A stretch of 64,000 nt of DNA from Bombus terrestris. Its lineage: Eukaryota; Arthropoda; Insecta; Hymenoptera; Apidae. A program made the position numbers and the translations under genes. The stretch is taken from contig NC_063275.1 of assembly GCF_910591885.1 (NCBI RefSeq), positions 24,788,501 through 24,852,500 on the forward strand. Reading direction: 5' to 3'. Below are positions 1-14,764 of this stretch, piece by piece. The notes under the pieces were generated by a model, which was given only the letters and a program-made list of their open reading frames with translations, did no database searches and was not told the DNA's origin. Within the stretch, counting starts at the first letter, position 1, and every line of letters begins with the position of its first letter.

Positions 1-3000
1 ATCGAATATGCAAAGTCAAAAATGGCCGAGGTGGGCTTTACAAATCTCTGGATCGAAGTAGGTTTCATTTTATGCTACGCTAGCCGCTACAGACATCCTG
101 TACACATCCCGACGAAAACGCAGCGACCCTGTGCGACACATCCTTTACGTTATCTCGAATTTTATCTCGATTTTTGTCAAGATATTTCCCTTATCTCCAC
201 TCCTTATCTCGTTGATCAACGACACCCTTGCGATCATCGCGAATATTCTCTTGCATTTTCTCTTTCGTTCGTATCCCGCTATTTTCCTTTTCGTCCTTAC
301 GATTTCCAACCGAGGGCTAGGTATCGGGAATTTTTTTATGGGCCATCGATGTCCCTTCGGTCGATCCTCGTCTGTCACTCGATACCGTTTCGTTCTCCTC
401 TCTCCATCGCAGCACCACTTTTCTTTTTTACGATCTCGTTCTACCATTCGATCCATCAACGAAAAACCATCGAAGATTCCAATGAAACTGCACGAAGCAC
501 AGATCTGCGTTTTCGTTGCCGGACATTATAGTATTACCGTGGGGAGTTGGACGAAATGCCTCTGAAAAGAACGAGGATCTTGTCGCTACTTTTGCTCCCT
601 CTCCACTTTTATAAAGTAGGAACCATCGAGACAGGCTTGACCGGATGTGTCACTGTTGCCTCCATTTGCTCTCCTGTCACGCATTTTACGGTGACCTGGT
701 AATCATGGCAGAATTGGAAACGGGATGGTTTTTTGAACGAAAGCAAGTTTAAGAGCACAGAGTAAATTTCCCGCGCGTAGCGCTTCGGTTCTTGAGAGTA
801 AAGGCAATCGTCGTATCGTAGATGGAAGCGAGCTTCCCTTGTATTTTCTCTTTTCTGTGCTTATCTCACCTTACGTACTCCTTCGTTCTAATTAAATACA
901 GAAATAATTCTCCATACGGAGCGACTCGCGAAAGTATTTCGACGCTTATCATAGAGAACTTCGATACGTATATCGTGCTATGTATAAGACGTTTTAAACT
1001 TTCGTTAACGTTATAATAAAACACGACTGTCGTGATCGCATTGGTCAATTTTTTGATCAATCTGCCAATGTACGTGAAAGTTACAAATTATTTACCCTAA
1101 TCACATATATTCGGCAAAAAAATTAGTATACATCACGACCAACCGTCTTAAACGCTTCAGATGAAGATTTCCTTCAAAACTTACCAACATAATTATAATA
1201 ATCGCGTGTCATTCTAATGAAATTTCAAAACGTTTTATATAACACACGCGATATACATTCAAAGATATCGACGAGCGTCCCAGCGCTTCCCATATTAAAA
1301 CCTATTTTAGTAGATTATCTTTCTCGAAGACACCTGCTGTTCAAGACGCGATAAAAACGTAATAAAAATGTACTCTGTTCTCTTCGATCACCTTCTTTCG
1401 CGAGGAATCATCCCTTTCCAGATGATGCTATTTCAGTGTCAACCCGTACATCAATAGCATAACAGCACGTAATGACATTTGTAAATATTTTTCCACTTTC
1501 CCGATAATTCTCAGGGGCATTTTACCACAGCTCCCTACAGTACAGTGGCCTCAGCGATAGACTCGCAATCGATTAGCTCACAGTTCGATTTCGATCGATC
1601 TTTAGATCGACCTTGTCGGTAAGACACGTCGCACGATGTCTCCTGGCAGTAGAAAACGCGCGACGATCGATCGGGCGTAAATCCCTCGATCACGATCGAT
1701 GGCCGGACGCATCGTGAGCTAGCTGAGTCCACTAGTATCGCCAATTGCCAATTATTATTTGCCGCTAATCGCCTATGGATCGTGCACAACTTGCCGATCT
1801 CTAACTTTTTCTTCCACATTCTGCTTTTTGTTCTTTCCTTTGTTTCTTCTTTTTCTTCTTTTCTCTGTCTTTCTTGACTCTGTTCGACGTTTGCTCTTCG
1901 AGGTTATTGGATCGCCTCTACGCTGATTCGTTTGTCGTATCCTTGGTTTTGTTCCTTTTTTACGTTGTCGTTTTTATTTGGAAGATTTTAATCGACCTAT
2001 TCGTCATACTGATATAACGCGCAGTACCTTTTTACTTCTAAATTTAACTATATACTTTGAACGTTTTAAGTTCTTTAAGTCTAAGAACGTTCGATCCTTC
2101 GGACTATTTCATTGATCGAAGAAGTTTTTCGAACGAAACTTATTCTGTTTCGATGAGAATATCTTATAGCGATTCTACGTGGCCTTCGATGATTTTGCAT
2201 GATCTACATAGTTTCAGAATTAATTCTATACGTACTTGGAATAAAGGTGAAAAAGTAACGCTGTTTATAAAATAGTATTATAACAGTGCTATTATATTAA
2301 TCACATTATAGCAGTGTTACTTTACAAACAGTATTGCGATAACGCTAAATACAATGCTATTTAAACAAACTTAAAAATAGTATTATATTAAAAAGGAAAA
2401 ATACAAACATCGTCTCCTGATAAGATATTTTATTCAAAACAGATTAAATTCAATTTTAATGATTTTCTCAAACAGAAAATATGAGAGAAATGTAATAGGA
2501 AACTCTATCATTTTCACGTCCTTCGTTTCCCGTTGTCGATTTTCGTTCCGGTTCCGCTCGGTCTTTCGCTGTGTTGCTTGAGACGCATAGTACTTACTCG
2601 TTCATTTTTGCTCCGTCCTCTTGTCTGTTTTACATTCCTCTTTTTTTTGTGTTTTCTTCCCTGAACGTGGTCTTTTGATATGCGACACCCTTGCACCGTA
2701 TCCCGCCGCGCTTTTCGTAGAGATCTTGTTGCTGGAGATTCTCGGGGGAAGGTCGGATAACTGTGAAACGATGACTAATTGCAAAAGAATAACCAGACAG
2801 GTGAATTCTATTAACAAGAACTAAGAAAAATACACGTACGATATGAATACATCTTTAGATTTTCTTGTAAAGTTATTGTAATTTTAAGGTAGCCGTAAGA
2901 TCGTGAAATATTTTTAATATGGATAAAGTTCGTTAGAATAGGACAACTTTAACGCTTTTAAACCTTCTTTAAGTATGAATATTTTCAGATTATCGCGATA

Positions 3001-6000
3001 TTGCAATATGTCCCCGTTATGAAGAAACAACGACGGTATGGAATTTTATTACAAAAAATTGTGAAACACCTACATATGAAAATAAATAATTAACGTGAAT
3101 ATATATCCTCGTAATAATAATAAAACAGGAAATTATTTAAATTCGTTCTGATATGAGAAAGAAATACATGTTAGAAAAACATTTTTTAACATTGTTGTAA
3201 AAATATCCAGCGTAAATATTCGATTATTAAACGTCGTTCCACTTCGCTGGTACTAATTATTTAATCATTATTTATTCTCATAATCGTTATGGAAAAAATA
3301 AATACGAGAGACGTAAAGACTGCGTATTTCAATTTGTATTCGTAAAGATAAATTGGTTGAGTAATCGAATGGAGCAAGTGGAAACTACGAGTGGAATCGG
3401 TGATCGCAAAGAATCTACGCGTGGCACGCTTCTAAAGCAAAGTATCGTACATCATCGTGGTCTTACAATAAATTCTCGTATCATCGTGGAAGACGTATAG
3501 CATCCGGATTGCTCGCGATCTCTTTTCTGTTTTCTTTGCTCTCTACGACCCTAATTTAACAGCATTCACGACATAGAGATCGTTTATAACTCGAAACAAA
3601 AATATTAACCATTTTTCTTGCCAATCGTACTTACAATTACTTACAGTTCTTGATACCTGATATTTCTTACTTTTTAATAGGGAAACGAATTTAATAAACA
3701 TTTAGTTAGGAACAAATTTTATTTCGACAATTTGTACACGAACAATTCTACTTTATACGTATTAGTCAACCATCCAAATTAGAGCGATAAGATACCAGAA
3801 TTAAAGACAAAATGCTATATCGCAAATACGTCATCGTTAGAAACTTGTGAAACGAAATCTAGAGCTTTCCTTTTAAATTGTTCGTTAAATTGTATGAAAT
3901 CATTTCATCGTAAACTTCTAGGTAACGCAAATTCTAAATAACGCAAGTGCAAAGAACAAAATTACCCTGTAATTGTCTTAACCGGAGCTAGCTAACGTAC
4001 GGCGTAATATACGAGAACTAGAACTAGAACGGCATCCAACCAACAATGCCAAAAATATAGGTCGCGGAAGCAACGCATCATCCTCGCGAAAATACGATTC
4101 GATCGAGCGAGACCGAGTCTCTTGTCTAAAAAAGCAGGCCAGTTTGCCCGACCTTCCCCTCGGTGAAATTAGGGAGATCGATAGAGAATCTGCTTGGGGG
4201 CTGGGCAACAACGTTGCAACGAAACGCGTCGTCGTTAATTCATCTCGCCTAAAACCGGAACGGAGACGCCTTCGAAGCGGCGCGACCAAGACGGACGTGG
4301 CTGCTGAAGGAATATCCGACGCGTTAGAATCGCTTTCTCGCTCCTTGTCTCTGTCTCCCTTGCTATATACAGTTGGCGACAGAAATAAGTGGACAGACAG
4401 TTATCGATAAAGTTCGATCGAACTGGTGCTAGCTTTATACAGGCTGAGTCATAAATACATGTCCGTATTTCAAGAAGGTTGAATTTACGCGTTAAAATAA
4501 GTAAAAAAACGCCCTCAGACCATCAACGATATCGTCGATATTTCAAGGTTCTCAACATCGTTGCGATTTGTCGATAAATATTAACGATCATAATGCAGAC
4601 ATATATTGATGTCGATCCATCTAGTCGAGCAAGTATCGACGATATATATGGACAGTCCGAAGGAACCCCTGGTTCTTCGATAGTAGTGGCTGATTGATAA
4701 AAATATTCGAATTTTTCGCCTCGTTTCCTGCTTACGATAAGAACATTCTTTAATAGCATCTTTGCAAACAGGTAGAGCGAAGACAAATCCTTTAGGTTTC
4801 TGTTTCTGGGTTATTTAAGATCTATCGTGTATTCAACGTAAACGAACAATGCAGGTAAACGATCTACGAGAAACGATATAAAATGGATTCGAGAGTGTTC
4901 GATGAATACCTGACATTTTCGAGCGAGTACGAAACTCGATGCAAAGGAAGCTCAACACGTTGAAACGTATTGCGATGCATCGACACCCAAGTTCCACGAT
5001 ACAACTTACGATATACGTAGATGCGTATCGGTATCAAAACCAACTCGTATCGATGCATGAATCTGCTTCTCGAATATAATTCCGTAGGAAATAAATTTCC
5101 TTTCGAAAGGAATCCCTGGGGAATCTTCGAGAAGGCTCCTAATTTATTTCGAGGGTTCAAGAAGGTTTGGGAATCGTCGGGAAACTTCGATAATAGCAGT
5201 GAAATTGCGGTACTAAATTTTAAATCTTCGTAACTCTTTCCGATGGCTAAAATCTTGGCGCTGCTGAACGCATCAACTTCTGCACTAACCGCGCCTCTCG
5301 TTGTTGTATTTTGTTTTTCGATTAAACGAACTTTATCCAACAGATGTCGAAGAGCAGAATCATCCGCACATAAATATTTTCTACGTAATCGTTCGGTTCA
5401 CTTTTACTTCTTTTAATGGCGCGTATTTAAAAAATCTCTTTCACTCGATTAACCACTTTTTCGTCCATTTCTTTGTAATCTTCGTCTATCTCTCGTCAAT
5501 CAGAATAATGTTAGAGTTGACATTTTGAAACACGCGTTTCGACGTTGGTATCGGATCACTGACTGAGAAGGATCGATAACGCGGAAATAAATAGAAACTG
5601 ATGCAGAATTCATGAAATATAAGCGTCGCAACGTTCGCAGCATGTTTCAACGTGTAGCGTGGGCTTTAGGGCAGGCGGTAGCGTATGTCGATGCGCAACG
5701 CATCGCTCGCAAACCGAGGTATGCAGGACATACGTATATTCGTAAGACATTTTTTACTTACTTCAGTGTGCACATTCGTCCATTGAAGTACGAGCATGCA
5801 TTTATGACTCGCCCTCTGTATCTTCGTAGTAAATAAAGTATTTAACAAGTAACCGAAATTAATAACATTTTTGCGTAAACAAGCCGGATTTAACGAAACT
5901 CGATCGATAGCTATTTCCACTGTCTCGTCCACTTATTTTTATACGCGACCGTAAATCTCTGTCCGTCTCTGTCCTTTCTCCGTGATTTCGACGTGAATTA

Positions 6001-7430
6001 AAAGCGACGCGACCGTCCTGTATCTTCTTTCGTTCCTTCCTCCACGACCAAGGATCCCCGAAAGCTGCCGTTGAAAAAGAAAGATGAAAAAAGAGAAAAA
6101 AGAGAGTGCTTTTCAGTCCGGATGCAGCCACGGCCTAACGAGGTACGTAGATTACTCAATGGCAAGGCGTCTCTTCTTCGTCAACCGTGGAAAGAGGCTC
6201 ACGAGGGCGCAAAGGGATGAAATGTAGGTTGTCTCTTGCTTTCGTTCCGCGGGACAATGACGGATTCGTTAAAACGCGACGACCAACAGCTTCGTGGTGA
6301 ATCGGTAAACTTGTCGCGCGACCTCTCGAAAACCGGATGTTCGACGAGCGTTTATTTCTGTTCGTTTTCGTAGCCGCGATCATAGCTGACTACGACCACT
6401 AACAGCCACGATTAACGGGTTTTCTTCGGTTTGTCGATTTTGCGATTGTCGATTCAGACGTAAGGATACGAGCAAGGTTGTTTTTCACGGTAATTGAATT
6501 GTGCACGGTGCTTTGGAGAAAGGATCGGAAGTTTTTGAAAGAAAAGAGACGATTCGTGGAGGACATTGATAAGGTGTTGCGACGAAGATGTTTTACACGT
6601 GTGATCGTAGAGCGGACAAATTTTTTAGTTACCTGTGGATACATCGTGATATGGGAAAACGAAGCAGAATTTTGTGGTTAATTTCCGAACGTATTCTAAA
6701 TAGAATTGATTACACGCAAATATGTAACGTCGTATCAGCCACGTAAAATGTTTTTTTGTTTTCTGTAAACGTAACACGATATAATATTCTTCCTTTTTAA
6801 GAAAATCGACTGAACTAACTGATTTTTGTTCTATTTTTTATCGTAGAATTTCTATTTCCACGTAATTTCTGACTAAATTATTGAATTTGTAACGTCTATT
6901 CGTAATAGAATATTTGAAATTACCGCATATGTATGCGTATTATATCAGTGACTTAGATATTTCAATTTATAATCTGCATATTTTCAATTGCATTTACAAA
7001 GAGTTTGTACAGATGATAAGAGGATTTATTATTTAAAAAAAGACGAGTCTGTCAGGTAAATTTTAAATAACCTTCCCCTTCGAATCGTCCCACGTTTGTC
7101 TTATAAACCAGAAAATTAAAACGGAAACTAATAAACGTCTACGTACAAAACCTTATTCGTCAAGAAACTTTCTATATGTATGTGCGTATGAAATTTCAAA
7201 GTTTCACCTATCAACGTGGATTCAACGTATATTTCGATAAGAAAGAATACAAATTCGTACAAGTTTAAATAAAAAAAATGTATTTTCCCAGCTAAACCGC
7301 ACCATCGAACAAGACCGTAAAAAATGTACGACCTTCTCTTTCCAAAGCACCTTGGCATATTGTACCTATAACCGGAAAGAAAGAAATAATGGAAAAATAT
7401 GTCAAGTAATAGAAATTGGTCGATTTCGGA
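1..7430. other. Gene-free AT-rich region, left edge
   Basis: I see no credible gene here. Reading frames are short, lack recognisable domains and have no splice-connected neighbours. About 130-480 is pyrimidine-rich on the plus strand. About 4.05-4.40 kb is locally richer in GC and CpG. About 2.28-3.35 kb and 6.7-7.1 kb are strongly AT-rich. No tRNA-like cloverleaf, TE coding fragment or terminal repeat was recognised. It could be intergenic DNA or the intron of a gene lying off the left edge. Confidence 0.6.
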
Positions 7431-9181
7431 GAATAACGGTTTGATTTTACTTTGGCGATTTTGGAAAACGCATGCGCGATCGGCCTCCGAACAATCCTTC
7501 TCGCGGCTGTAAATCAGCGAGAGGTATCGCGGACAAAAACCGTGAAAGCGGCGGAATGGAGACAAACGAGGCGCGATGAACGGCCGAGCGAACGCTCATT
7601 TCATACTTGGTTCATCCGTTCCGATTTCACGTCGAACGAACGCCGACAACAATTTCGTGTCCCGTCCTACTCGTTCTTCTTTTATTTTCTCTATCTCTCT
7701 TTTGCTTTTCACGAACGATTTAGAACGATAGGGCGCGGAGTAAGCAGAACTTGTACTATTTCCGTTCGTGCTTGATTTTACCGTCTCTTATCGGCTTAAA
7801 CTCGTTGTTGGAACTCGTTGAAAGTATTATTTTATTTTAATCCTCCTTTAAAGCATAGTCATATTTATATTCGTGGAACAAATAGATTTCGTTTATTCGA
7901 TATTTTGAAGATTAACCCTTGGATAGTAACGTTGGCTTGTAGACGACTATAATAATTTATGTTGGATCGATAAAGTTTGCTTCGTACTTTAAAGTTAAAT
8001 GAAATAAAAAATTCGAAGATCGAGCGATTCAGCTATAAATCGTTGCGGTCTGAAATGGCTTAACGATACCAGTCGAGAGTTAATCGTAAGATGGAGATTT
8101 AATCTTATTCGATCCTTTAGAGATCGGTTAAGGAAAATCTACCAAAAGATCGAGCTTTAGGTAATATCTATGGAATATTTGGAGTGCGTTGATTGGTCAA
8201 TTTATCCATGTGCCTTTCTCGCGTTCTCTCTGTGGACGTACTTTAATTAAATTCATGATGCTTGCAGGGATCAAAGAGAGAAGAAAACGGGCAACCTTAA
8301 GATCGACATCAACGGCATGTAAGAGAAACGAGGGAAGACCATGCGTGCTTACACCCCGGAATGCAACGATAATCAAGAGACCCGGATTCAGTTGTTTGCG
8401 CAATGGTAACGAAGAAAACATCGACAAACAACGAATCCACGACAAACGATTCAGCAGGTTTCCAGAGCAAATCGACCGAGTTGCTCGAGAAATCGTTGCG
8501 AAGATGGAAGAGGCGATATGCCAGCGCAGGAATAATCACGGGAAACCGAGAAAGAAAAGAAACTAAAATGGGGTGGGAATATATCGAAAGGAAGAGAAAG
8601 TAAAAAGCACGTGCGACAAAAATGAAAAAAACAGAAAAACAGAGTAACAGAAATAGAAACAAGAAAGTAAGCATTCGCGTACACGCAATAAAAAAAAAAA
8701 AATACGGGGAAAGATACAAAGAAACACGCATATAGAGGAAGAAAATGAGAAAGATCAGGAATTAACGAAAGACAAGGCAGGGGTGTGTCCGCGTGTGTAT
8801 GGTTCGAGCCTTGTCTCGCGAAAATCAGCACCGCGACAAGTAGGGGAAAGAGAGAAACGAAGAATAAACAGAACAAAAAAAAAAAGAATTCTTATAAATT
8901 GCGCGGAGCAACGGCGTTTTAGATTCGCGACTCGCGGGGGGCCCAAAATAATCGCGTATATATGATATTCCTAGGTATATATATTTTTTAACGACTTAAC
9001 TTATCGATCTATTTCGATTAGCCGTGTACTACCTTGTCTATTTATTTTCCACCGAGTCTTGATTGCGATCAACGACGACGACGAAGCGAGAGACACGAAT
9101 AGAAGAAAAGAAAAAAAAATACGAAAAAAGAAAAAAGATGAAACGAGAAGAATACACGAGAAGGAAAGAGACACGATACAT

Positions 9182-9182
<1 letters not shown>

Positions 9183-9207
<25 letters not shown>
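9183..9207. repeat. (CA)n microsatellite
   Basis: Uninterrupted CA/AC dinucleotide run of about 25 bases inside the T-poor non-coding block, followed by more CA-rich imperfect sequence to about 9.55 kb. Confidence 0.9.
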
Positions 9208-9212
<5 letters not shown>

Positions 9213-12200
9213 GTACACGCGAGAAAACGAGACGGAAGAATCATCGCGTCGGTGCGAACTCGCGCGAAGCGTCGTAACGTTCTAGCGAATTTCTACGCAG
9301 AGGCGGTCGCACGTTGCAATTTCGACACTCGTGACACCATTTTCTTTCGCGTATACGCATCTACACGCATACACAGATACACGAACAACACACGTATATA
9401 CATACGTTAGATACATACATACAGAGAGAGAAGAGAGAAGCGTAAAAGCAGGAAGGCACTGTTCAAGTCACACGCGCACGCATATATATAAATAATTGTT
9501 CACACGTACACGGAGGAACATACAGAGTCCACAGTGGCGAAAGATTCTTTTAGGAAAATCGAGCCCCGCGCTGTTTTCGAGCAAATTGTTTTGGAAGAGG
9601 AAAGAGAAATGAAACGGGTTGGAAATTTATTGTATAATGCACGTTGATGCAATTACTCCCGGAGAGACAGAGTAGTTTTGTTGTAGCACGCTCTCTTTAA
9701 CCTGTTAACTGGATCGTTTGTTGAAACGAACGTAAACGTTTGGAAAGATATTCCCCATCTATTCGAACGTTGAGAGAATGAATTTCTATTTTGCTGTTTC
9801 GTATAGAAAAAAATTGATAAGTGTAATAGAAACGAAGGAGAGTATAGAGAACGAATATCTATTTTACTTTTTTAAGGTAATAAGAGAAAAACGACGGGGA
9901 TAGAATAGCGAAGAAACAGTTTGATATTTTAACGAACAGCAACGAACGGTATCGTTTTAACTCCTTGACTCACGGCGTTCGTCCATATTCGTGAGATTGT
10001 GATGCGTGAGACAAAGGTTACGATGTTTTCTCGATCGAGAAAATCGAGGACCACGAAAACGCGAAAAGTCGCAAGACGATTCGAAGAGAAAAGTTAAACA
10101 TACCTGTAAGCATAAGTAAAAAGAATGGCGAAGCATGGAGTTAAAGCAAAGTACTTATATATATACATATATATATATACATATATATTTTTTAAAATAC
10201 AAGAAAAAGTAAGTTCATTCGTATGGAAAGCAACTTGTTCGTGAAAGTAAAAGACCGAATTATATATTTCCTAATTATCGAAGATTTTGAAAAGCAACCG
10301 ATCCAGCCGATCGCCAGTTAACAGATTAAAAGTGATGCAGCCAGAGAAAACTCGAGAGAAATCCTATCCTAGTATCTATAAATAACTGAAGAAGCGTATG
10401 TATGGATATACCGATTCGACTCGTAACGCATTCGTTACATCTCTGTTTCGTACGAGAATTGCCAGCAAACTCGAATCGCGTCCATTAATCCCGGGACGAT
10501 GTAATTCGACGGAGGCGTGACTCGTCTCGTGTCACGTAACTCGCGTGCTCGCGATCCACGATCCACGATCCACGATCCGAGGGATTCGCGTGGAGAACAA
10601 CGTCCGACGAAGAAGAGAACGAAACTGAAACGAAAGAGCGAAGGCAAGCGCGGTGGCTCGTAGACGAAATTGCATAATATAGAGATACAAAAGAGACGAA
10701 GACGAGTACATCAAGCTTAATACCAAAGGTGCCCTAAGAAGCGTGTATTTATGTTTTATCATTGGCGCGTCGCGAAAAGGCGAGCATATACATTTAATTA
10801 TGTATCTTGTTAAGGAGAGTCTAATATCCTAGACGAGAGTGGCGATGAACGACAAGCGTGAATCGGACAAGCGTGAGTGGAAACGAAGAGAGAAAATACG
10901 AATATAGAAATAGCGTGTCAGTGTGAGAAAGAGGGAATGGTATGAACGAATGGTCGATAGAATGATTGTGTTAATTTACGTAATAATCTTATACATATAC
11001 ATAACGAATGCGAACATATCATAGGATTAAGCAGTAGAGGGAAGAAAGTTAAAGTTCTCGTAATAAGGATAAAAAGAAAAAAAAGTAACTTTTAAAACGA
11101 TCTGTCTTTGTAGTGGCGCGGATAGACAGAAACGAGGATACGAAGGTGGTGTGTGCCCTGCGTGCTAGATACGACGGCCAACTCGGCACGTAATTTGCCC
11201 AAGTGCCTTCCCGTTGGTCGAGTCATGCTGTAATTCGTACCGTGTATTATTCGTCTCGTCCCGATTTCAAACGTCGAACTCCCCCCTCTCCCTATTCTCC
11301 CGTAAATCCATATTACGTATTGTACGTATACCATACGCATTAAAGTACGAAAAGAGAACAAAAAAAAAAGACAAAAAAAAAAGAAAAGGAGAGAAAAAAA
11401 GGATGGAAGGAATAGTCGCGCAGAGTCCTGAATTACAGGAAGACGCTTCTTCAAATTAAAAACTCTTAACTGATCCAAAGCTGTTCGAGCCTGCCTGATA
11501 GTTTTCTATCGCCTCGTCGTTTTCTACTTAGACTTTTTTCCTCGAAGGACGGAGAGCTGCCGCATCGACGCGTGTTCCTCTAATTAATATTTCTCTGCTC
11601 GACGATCGTCCCGTTGATAGAATCCGTGTTAACTATCCCGTACAAAATGGCTTGAGAAAGGATAAGCGGAAAGAGAAGGAAGGAAAAATTTCGCCGGGAT
11701 ACGGTAAACGAGAAGGACTATTTAAAGAAAAAAGCGAGAGAAAACGATCGAGAAAGTTCATCAACGGTGATCGAAAGAATACTCCTCTGTATAGCGCGAT
11801 GGAAAGAATGGCATATTTTTCTCGTAGATTCCTCGAATTTTATCGCCCGAACGGCTTCCCGAGTCGATCGACAGCTTCTTTTCTCAGAGTTCACAGCCAA
11901 TCATCGTGCTGATTAAATATGATCCTCGTCGAACAACCACTGGGCATTTATTATACGCATCCGCAATTAATAGTGGCGAGTGGTGATTAAGTGGTGTAAA
12001 GGTGTAATAGAGAGTGGTAGAGAGTGTTAACCGAACCGTGTGCACGTCAATGGCGAGAAATTACGATGAAAGCGAAGAATTCATCGTCGGTGAAGCTAAT
12101 TCACACTGTGGAACGGCTAATTTCACGATTGGCGTTCAAAAGACACTTCGTCAGCGACATGAGCCGACCGTCGTAATTGCTCTCGAGCGTCAGAACGCTC

Positions 12201-13198
12201 CTTTATTTTTCTATTTTCCATGAAAACACGAGCCGAGAAGAAAAGAAAAGCACACTCCGAGGGGAGGAAAAACGAGAGTGTTGCGCACAGTTTTATTCCG
12301 TGCACGATTGTATTCGCGTCGAGACGAGAGTTACGGATGTCTTCTCGCGATCGTGCCTGAATCGCTTGTTTGAAAAATGACGAAGTAACTGAAAATCTCG
12401 TTGCTCGATGAAGATGTATCTTTCGGAAAAAAAATCTATTTGTATTTCGTTTCTGATGATTTTTAGAGAGATTTAGGATTTTTCGATCCTATATATAAAG
12501 GAATCGAATTTCCGCGAATCATTCTAGAACCTTTATGTTTGACCAATTTCTTTCTAAAATTAGCTAATATGTATATACTATTAAGAAAATTCTACTTAAT
12601 TATATATTATAATAACCACTACCATCGTCGAAATTCCATTAACGAATTATACAAAGAGTCATATATTTCATTATATACAAAATTATTATATGAATTGCTA
12701 TTCGTGCTATTCTAACATCGACGCAACACGACCAAATCAAATTATCAGGACAATTATTTGTTATAACTTATAACTTAGGAAAGTAGCTTAACCGCGACAA
12801 ATTTTCCTCTTTTTACTAAATTTTTGCCGGACAAGCAGTGTCGTTTAAAGGTCCAGGCGGAACAAACCGCCTTTCTATCTGGCTTTCTTACCACGAAATA
12901 AAAATCTGCCTGACCTGAAAGAAGAACTTGGCCGGTCCGTTTGCAGAGAACTGGACCGTCGCAAAAATTCAGAGCGAGACGAGGTGTCCCTTGACGCTGG
13001 AAACGGTAAACGCAGCTCGTCGGGCAACGAGATCACTCAGGAAGAAGTGTGTCAGTAAACTGAAGGCTCGGTGAAACAATCGAAAATGGAACAGGCAACT
13101 TTTAAAATCGGCTCGAAGCTTTCGACGATGTCGCGATGATTTCGAATTCTAAGGAAACATGTCGCTGAATCGAAGATGGAACGAAAAACAAGGAGAAA

Positions 13199-13236
13199 GA
13201 GAGAGAGAGAGAGAGAGAGACAGAGACAGACAGAGA
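13199..13236. repeat. (GA)n / (GACA)n microsatellite
   Basis: GA repeats pass into a short run of GAGACA/GACA units. Confidence 0.9.
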
Positions 13237-14669
13237 AACGAAAGTATGCAACGCGAAGTTTCAGGGTTGTCACTTTTCTGATACATATCGTTAGATCGTT
13301 AAGAGCTTACCGAGCAGGTCGTTTAAAGATAGATAATTGTCCTGGAAAGCGTTTACTCGTCGTTCATTGTGAAAATGAAGCAAAAAGAAACGGGTATTTT
13401 CATCCAGCGTTCTTTCGTCTTTTATCAATTTTTTCAAAAAGGAAAGGAAAAGTGAATGGACATAAAAGAGAAATTAATTCCTTTCGCTCGTTGGTGAATG
13501 CATATTTTAATATTATTTTTGCTGTAAATATAACTATAAAATCGGAGACAGAGAGATTCAACGATGCATGAAACAAAATCTTCACAGGAAAAAGGAATAA
13601 AGATAGGATAAATTCTTCGTTCTCGTCTTTGTCTTTAAAAACTTGTTCTGAGAAGATTAATTAACGCGTGTATCAGCTACAGGGATACTTATTAATATCG
13701 TTTGATCTACCTTAAAGCGTAGAAGCATTAAAACTTCCGTTTACGAAAAAAATCTCACAAAACGATTTCACGAAGATCGAGAGAACGTTTCAAAAATGAA
13801 GGAAAGGCCGTTTTCATACCGTTACGAGAGATGGTAGTGCAATTATCCTGGAAAGTAATCCGTATGAAATTGGCCAGAAATTTGGCACTGAATGGACGAC
13901 TTCGGTAAACGCTCTCCGGATGATTGTTAGTGCAACAAAAAAAAAAAAAACAAAAAAGAAAAAACAAAAAAGTGTGTAAACCGCTTGAATCCGTGAACTC
14001 GTCGATCCATGAACATATCACCGAATTTCTGACTCGTTAGAGTATCGTCGATGTATATATACATATATACATATACATATATATATTCATTATAGATGGT
14101 GACTGAATAATTTTTTTCCTGATAGTCGGTATAGAAAAATGTGAAAAAGGTTTTATCGAATCTCCTCGGATGCTCTCTTTAGTGTGTCTTGGACTATATA
14201 TATGAATATAATAAATTTATTAAAACAAATTGTTTTACATTGGTAGCGGGGAAGCGTGGTTTCAAAGGTAAAAGGAGTTAGTCAATTCGTCTGTGCAAGC
14301 GTTCCCTTTTAAACGAGAGTCATCGTGATTTTAAGGAAAACACGGAGAAAAAATAAAACGAGAGACACGCATTATGTGATCTTCGGAAACGACGGAAAGT
14401 ATAGCCTAAGTTGTAAAATCCATGCGAGGCCTTACATTTGCGAATTCGGAGAGAGCGACGACGCAAAAAAGAAAAAGGAAAAAGAGAGGAGAAGTATGAA
14501 ACGGCACAGATTCGTTTGCCCTTTGTTATAATCGTTATTATAATTAATTTATTAGAAAAAGAAAGGAGCAAAGTGGGTGGCAAAAAATGGGAATTAAATC
14601 GAGTATCTTCGATTCCCAAGAAAAAATGATCCCCAAAGAAAATGGTTCTTCTTCGTCATCTTGTACTTT

Positions 14670-14764
14670 TTCTTCTTCTTCTTCTTCTTCTTCTTTTTCT
14701 TCTTCTTCTTCTTCTTCTTCTTCTTCTTCTTCTTCTTCTTCTTCTTCTTCTTCTTCTTCTTCTT
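14670..14764. repeat. (TTC)n trinucleotide microsatellite
   Basis: About 95 bases of TTC repeats with two small interruptions. It opens spurious poly-serine and poly-lysine frames on the two strands that should not be annotated as proteins. Confidence 0.95.

Noticed and set aside
22..565. Overlapping frames of 104-169 codons at the left edge
   Set aside because: They overlap on both strands, are rich in Phe/Arg/Ser from CT-rich and TCG-rich DNA, have no domain and no splice context.
8795..8815. GGTTCGAGCC resembling a tRNA T-loop
   Set aside because: No A box, acceptor stem or anticodon arm at the right distance.
8309..9410. Several frames of 60-141 codons on both strands
   Set aside because: They arise from purine-rich simple sequence and the CA repeat; the proteins are Phe-rich on one strand and Lys/Arg-rich on the other.
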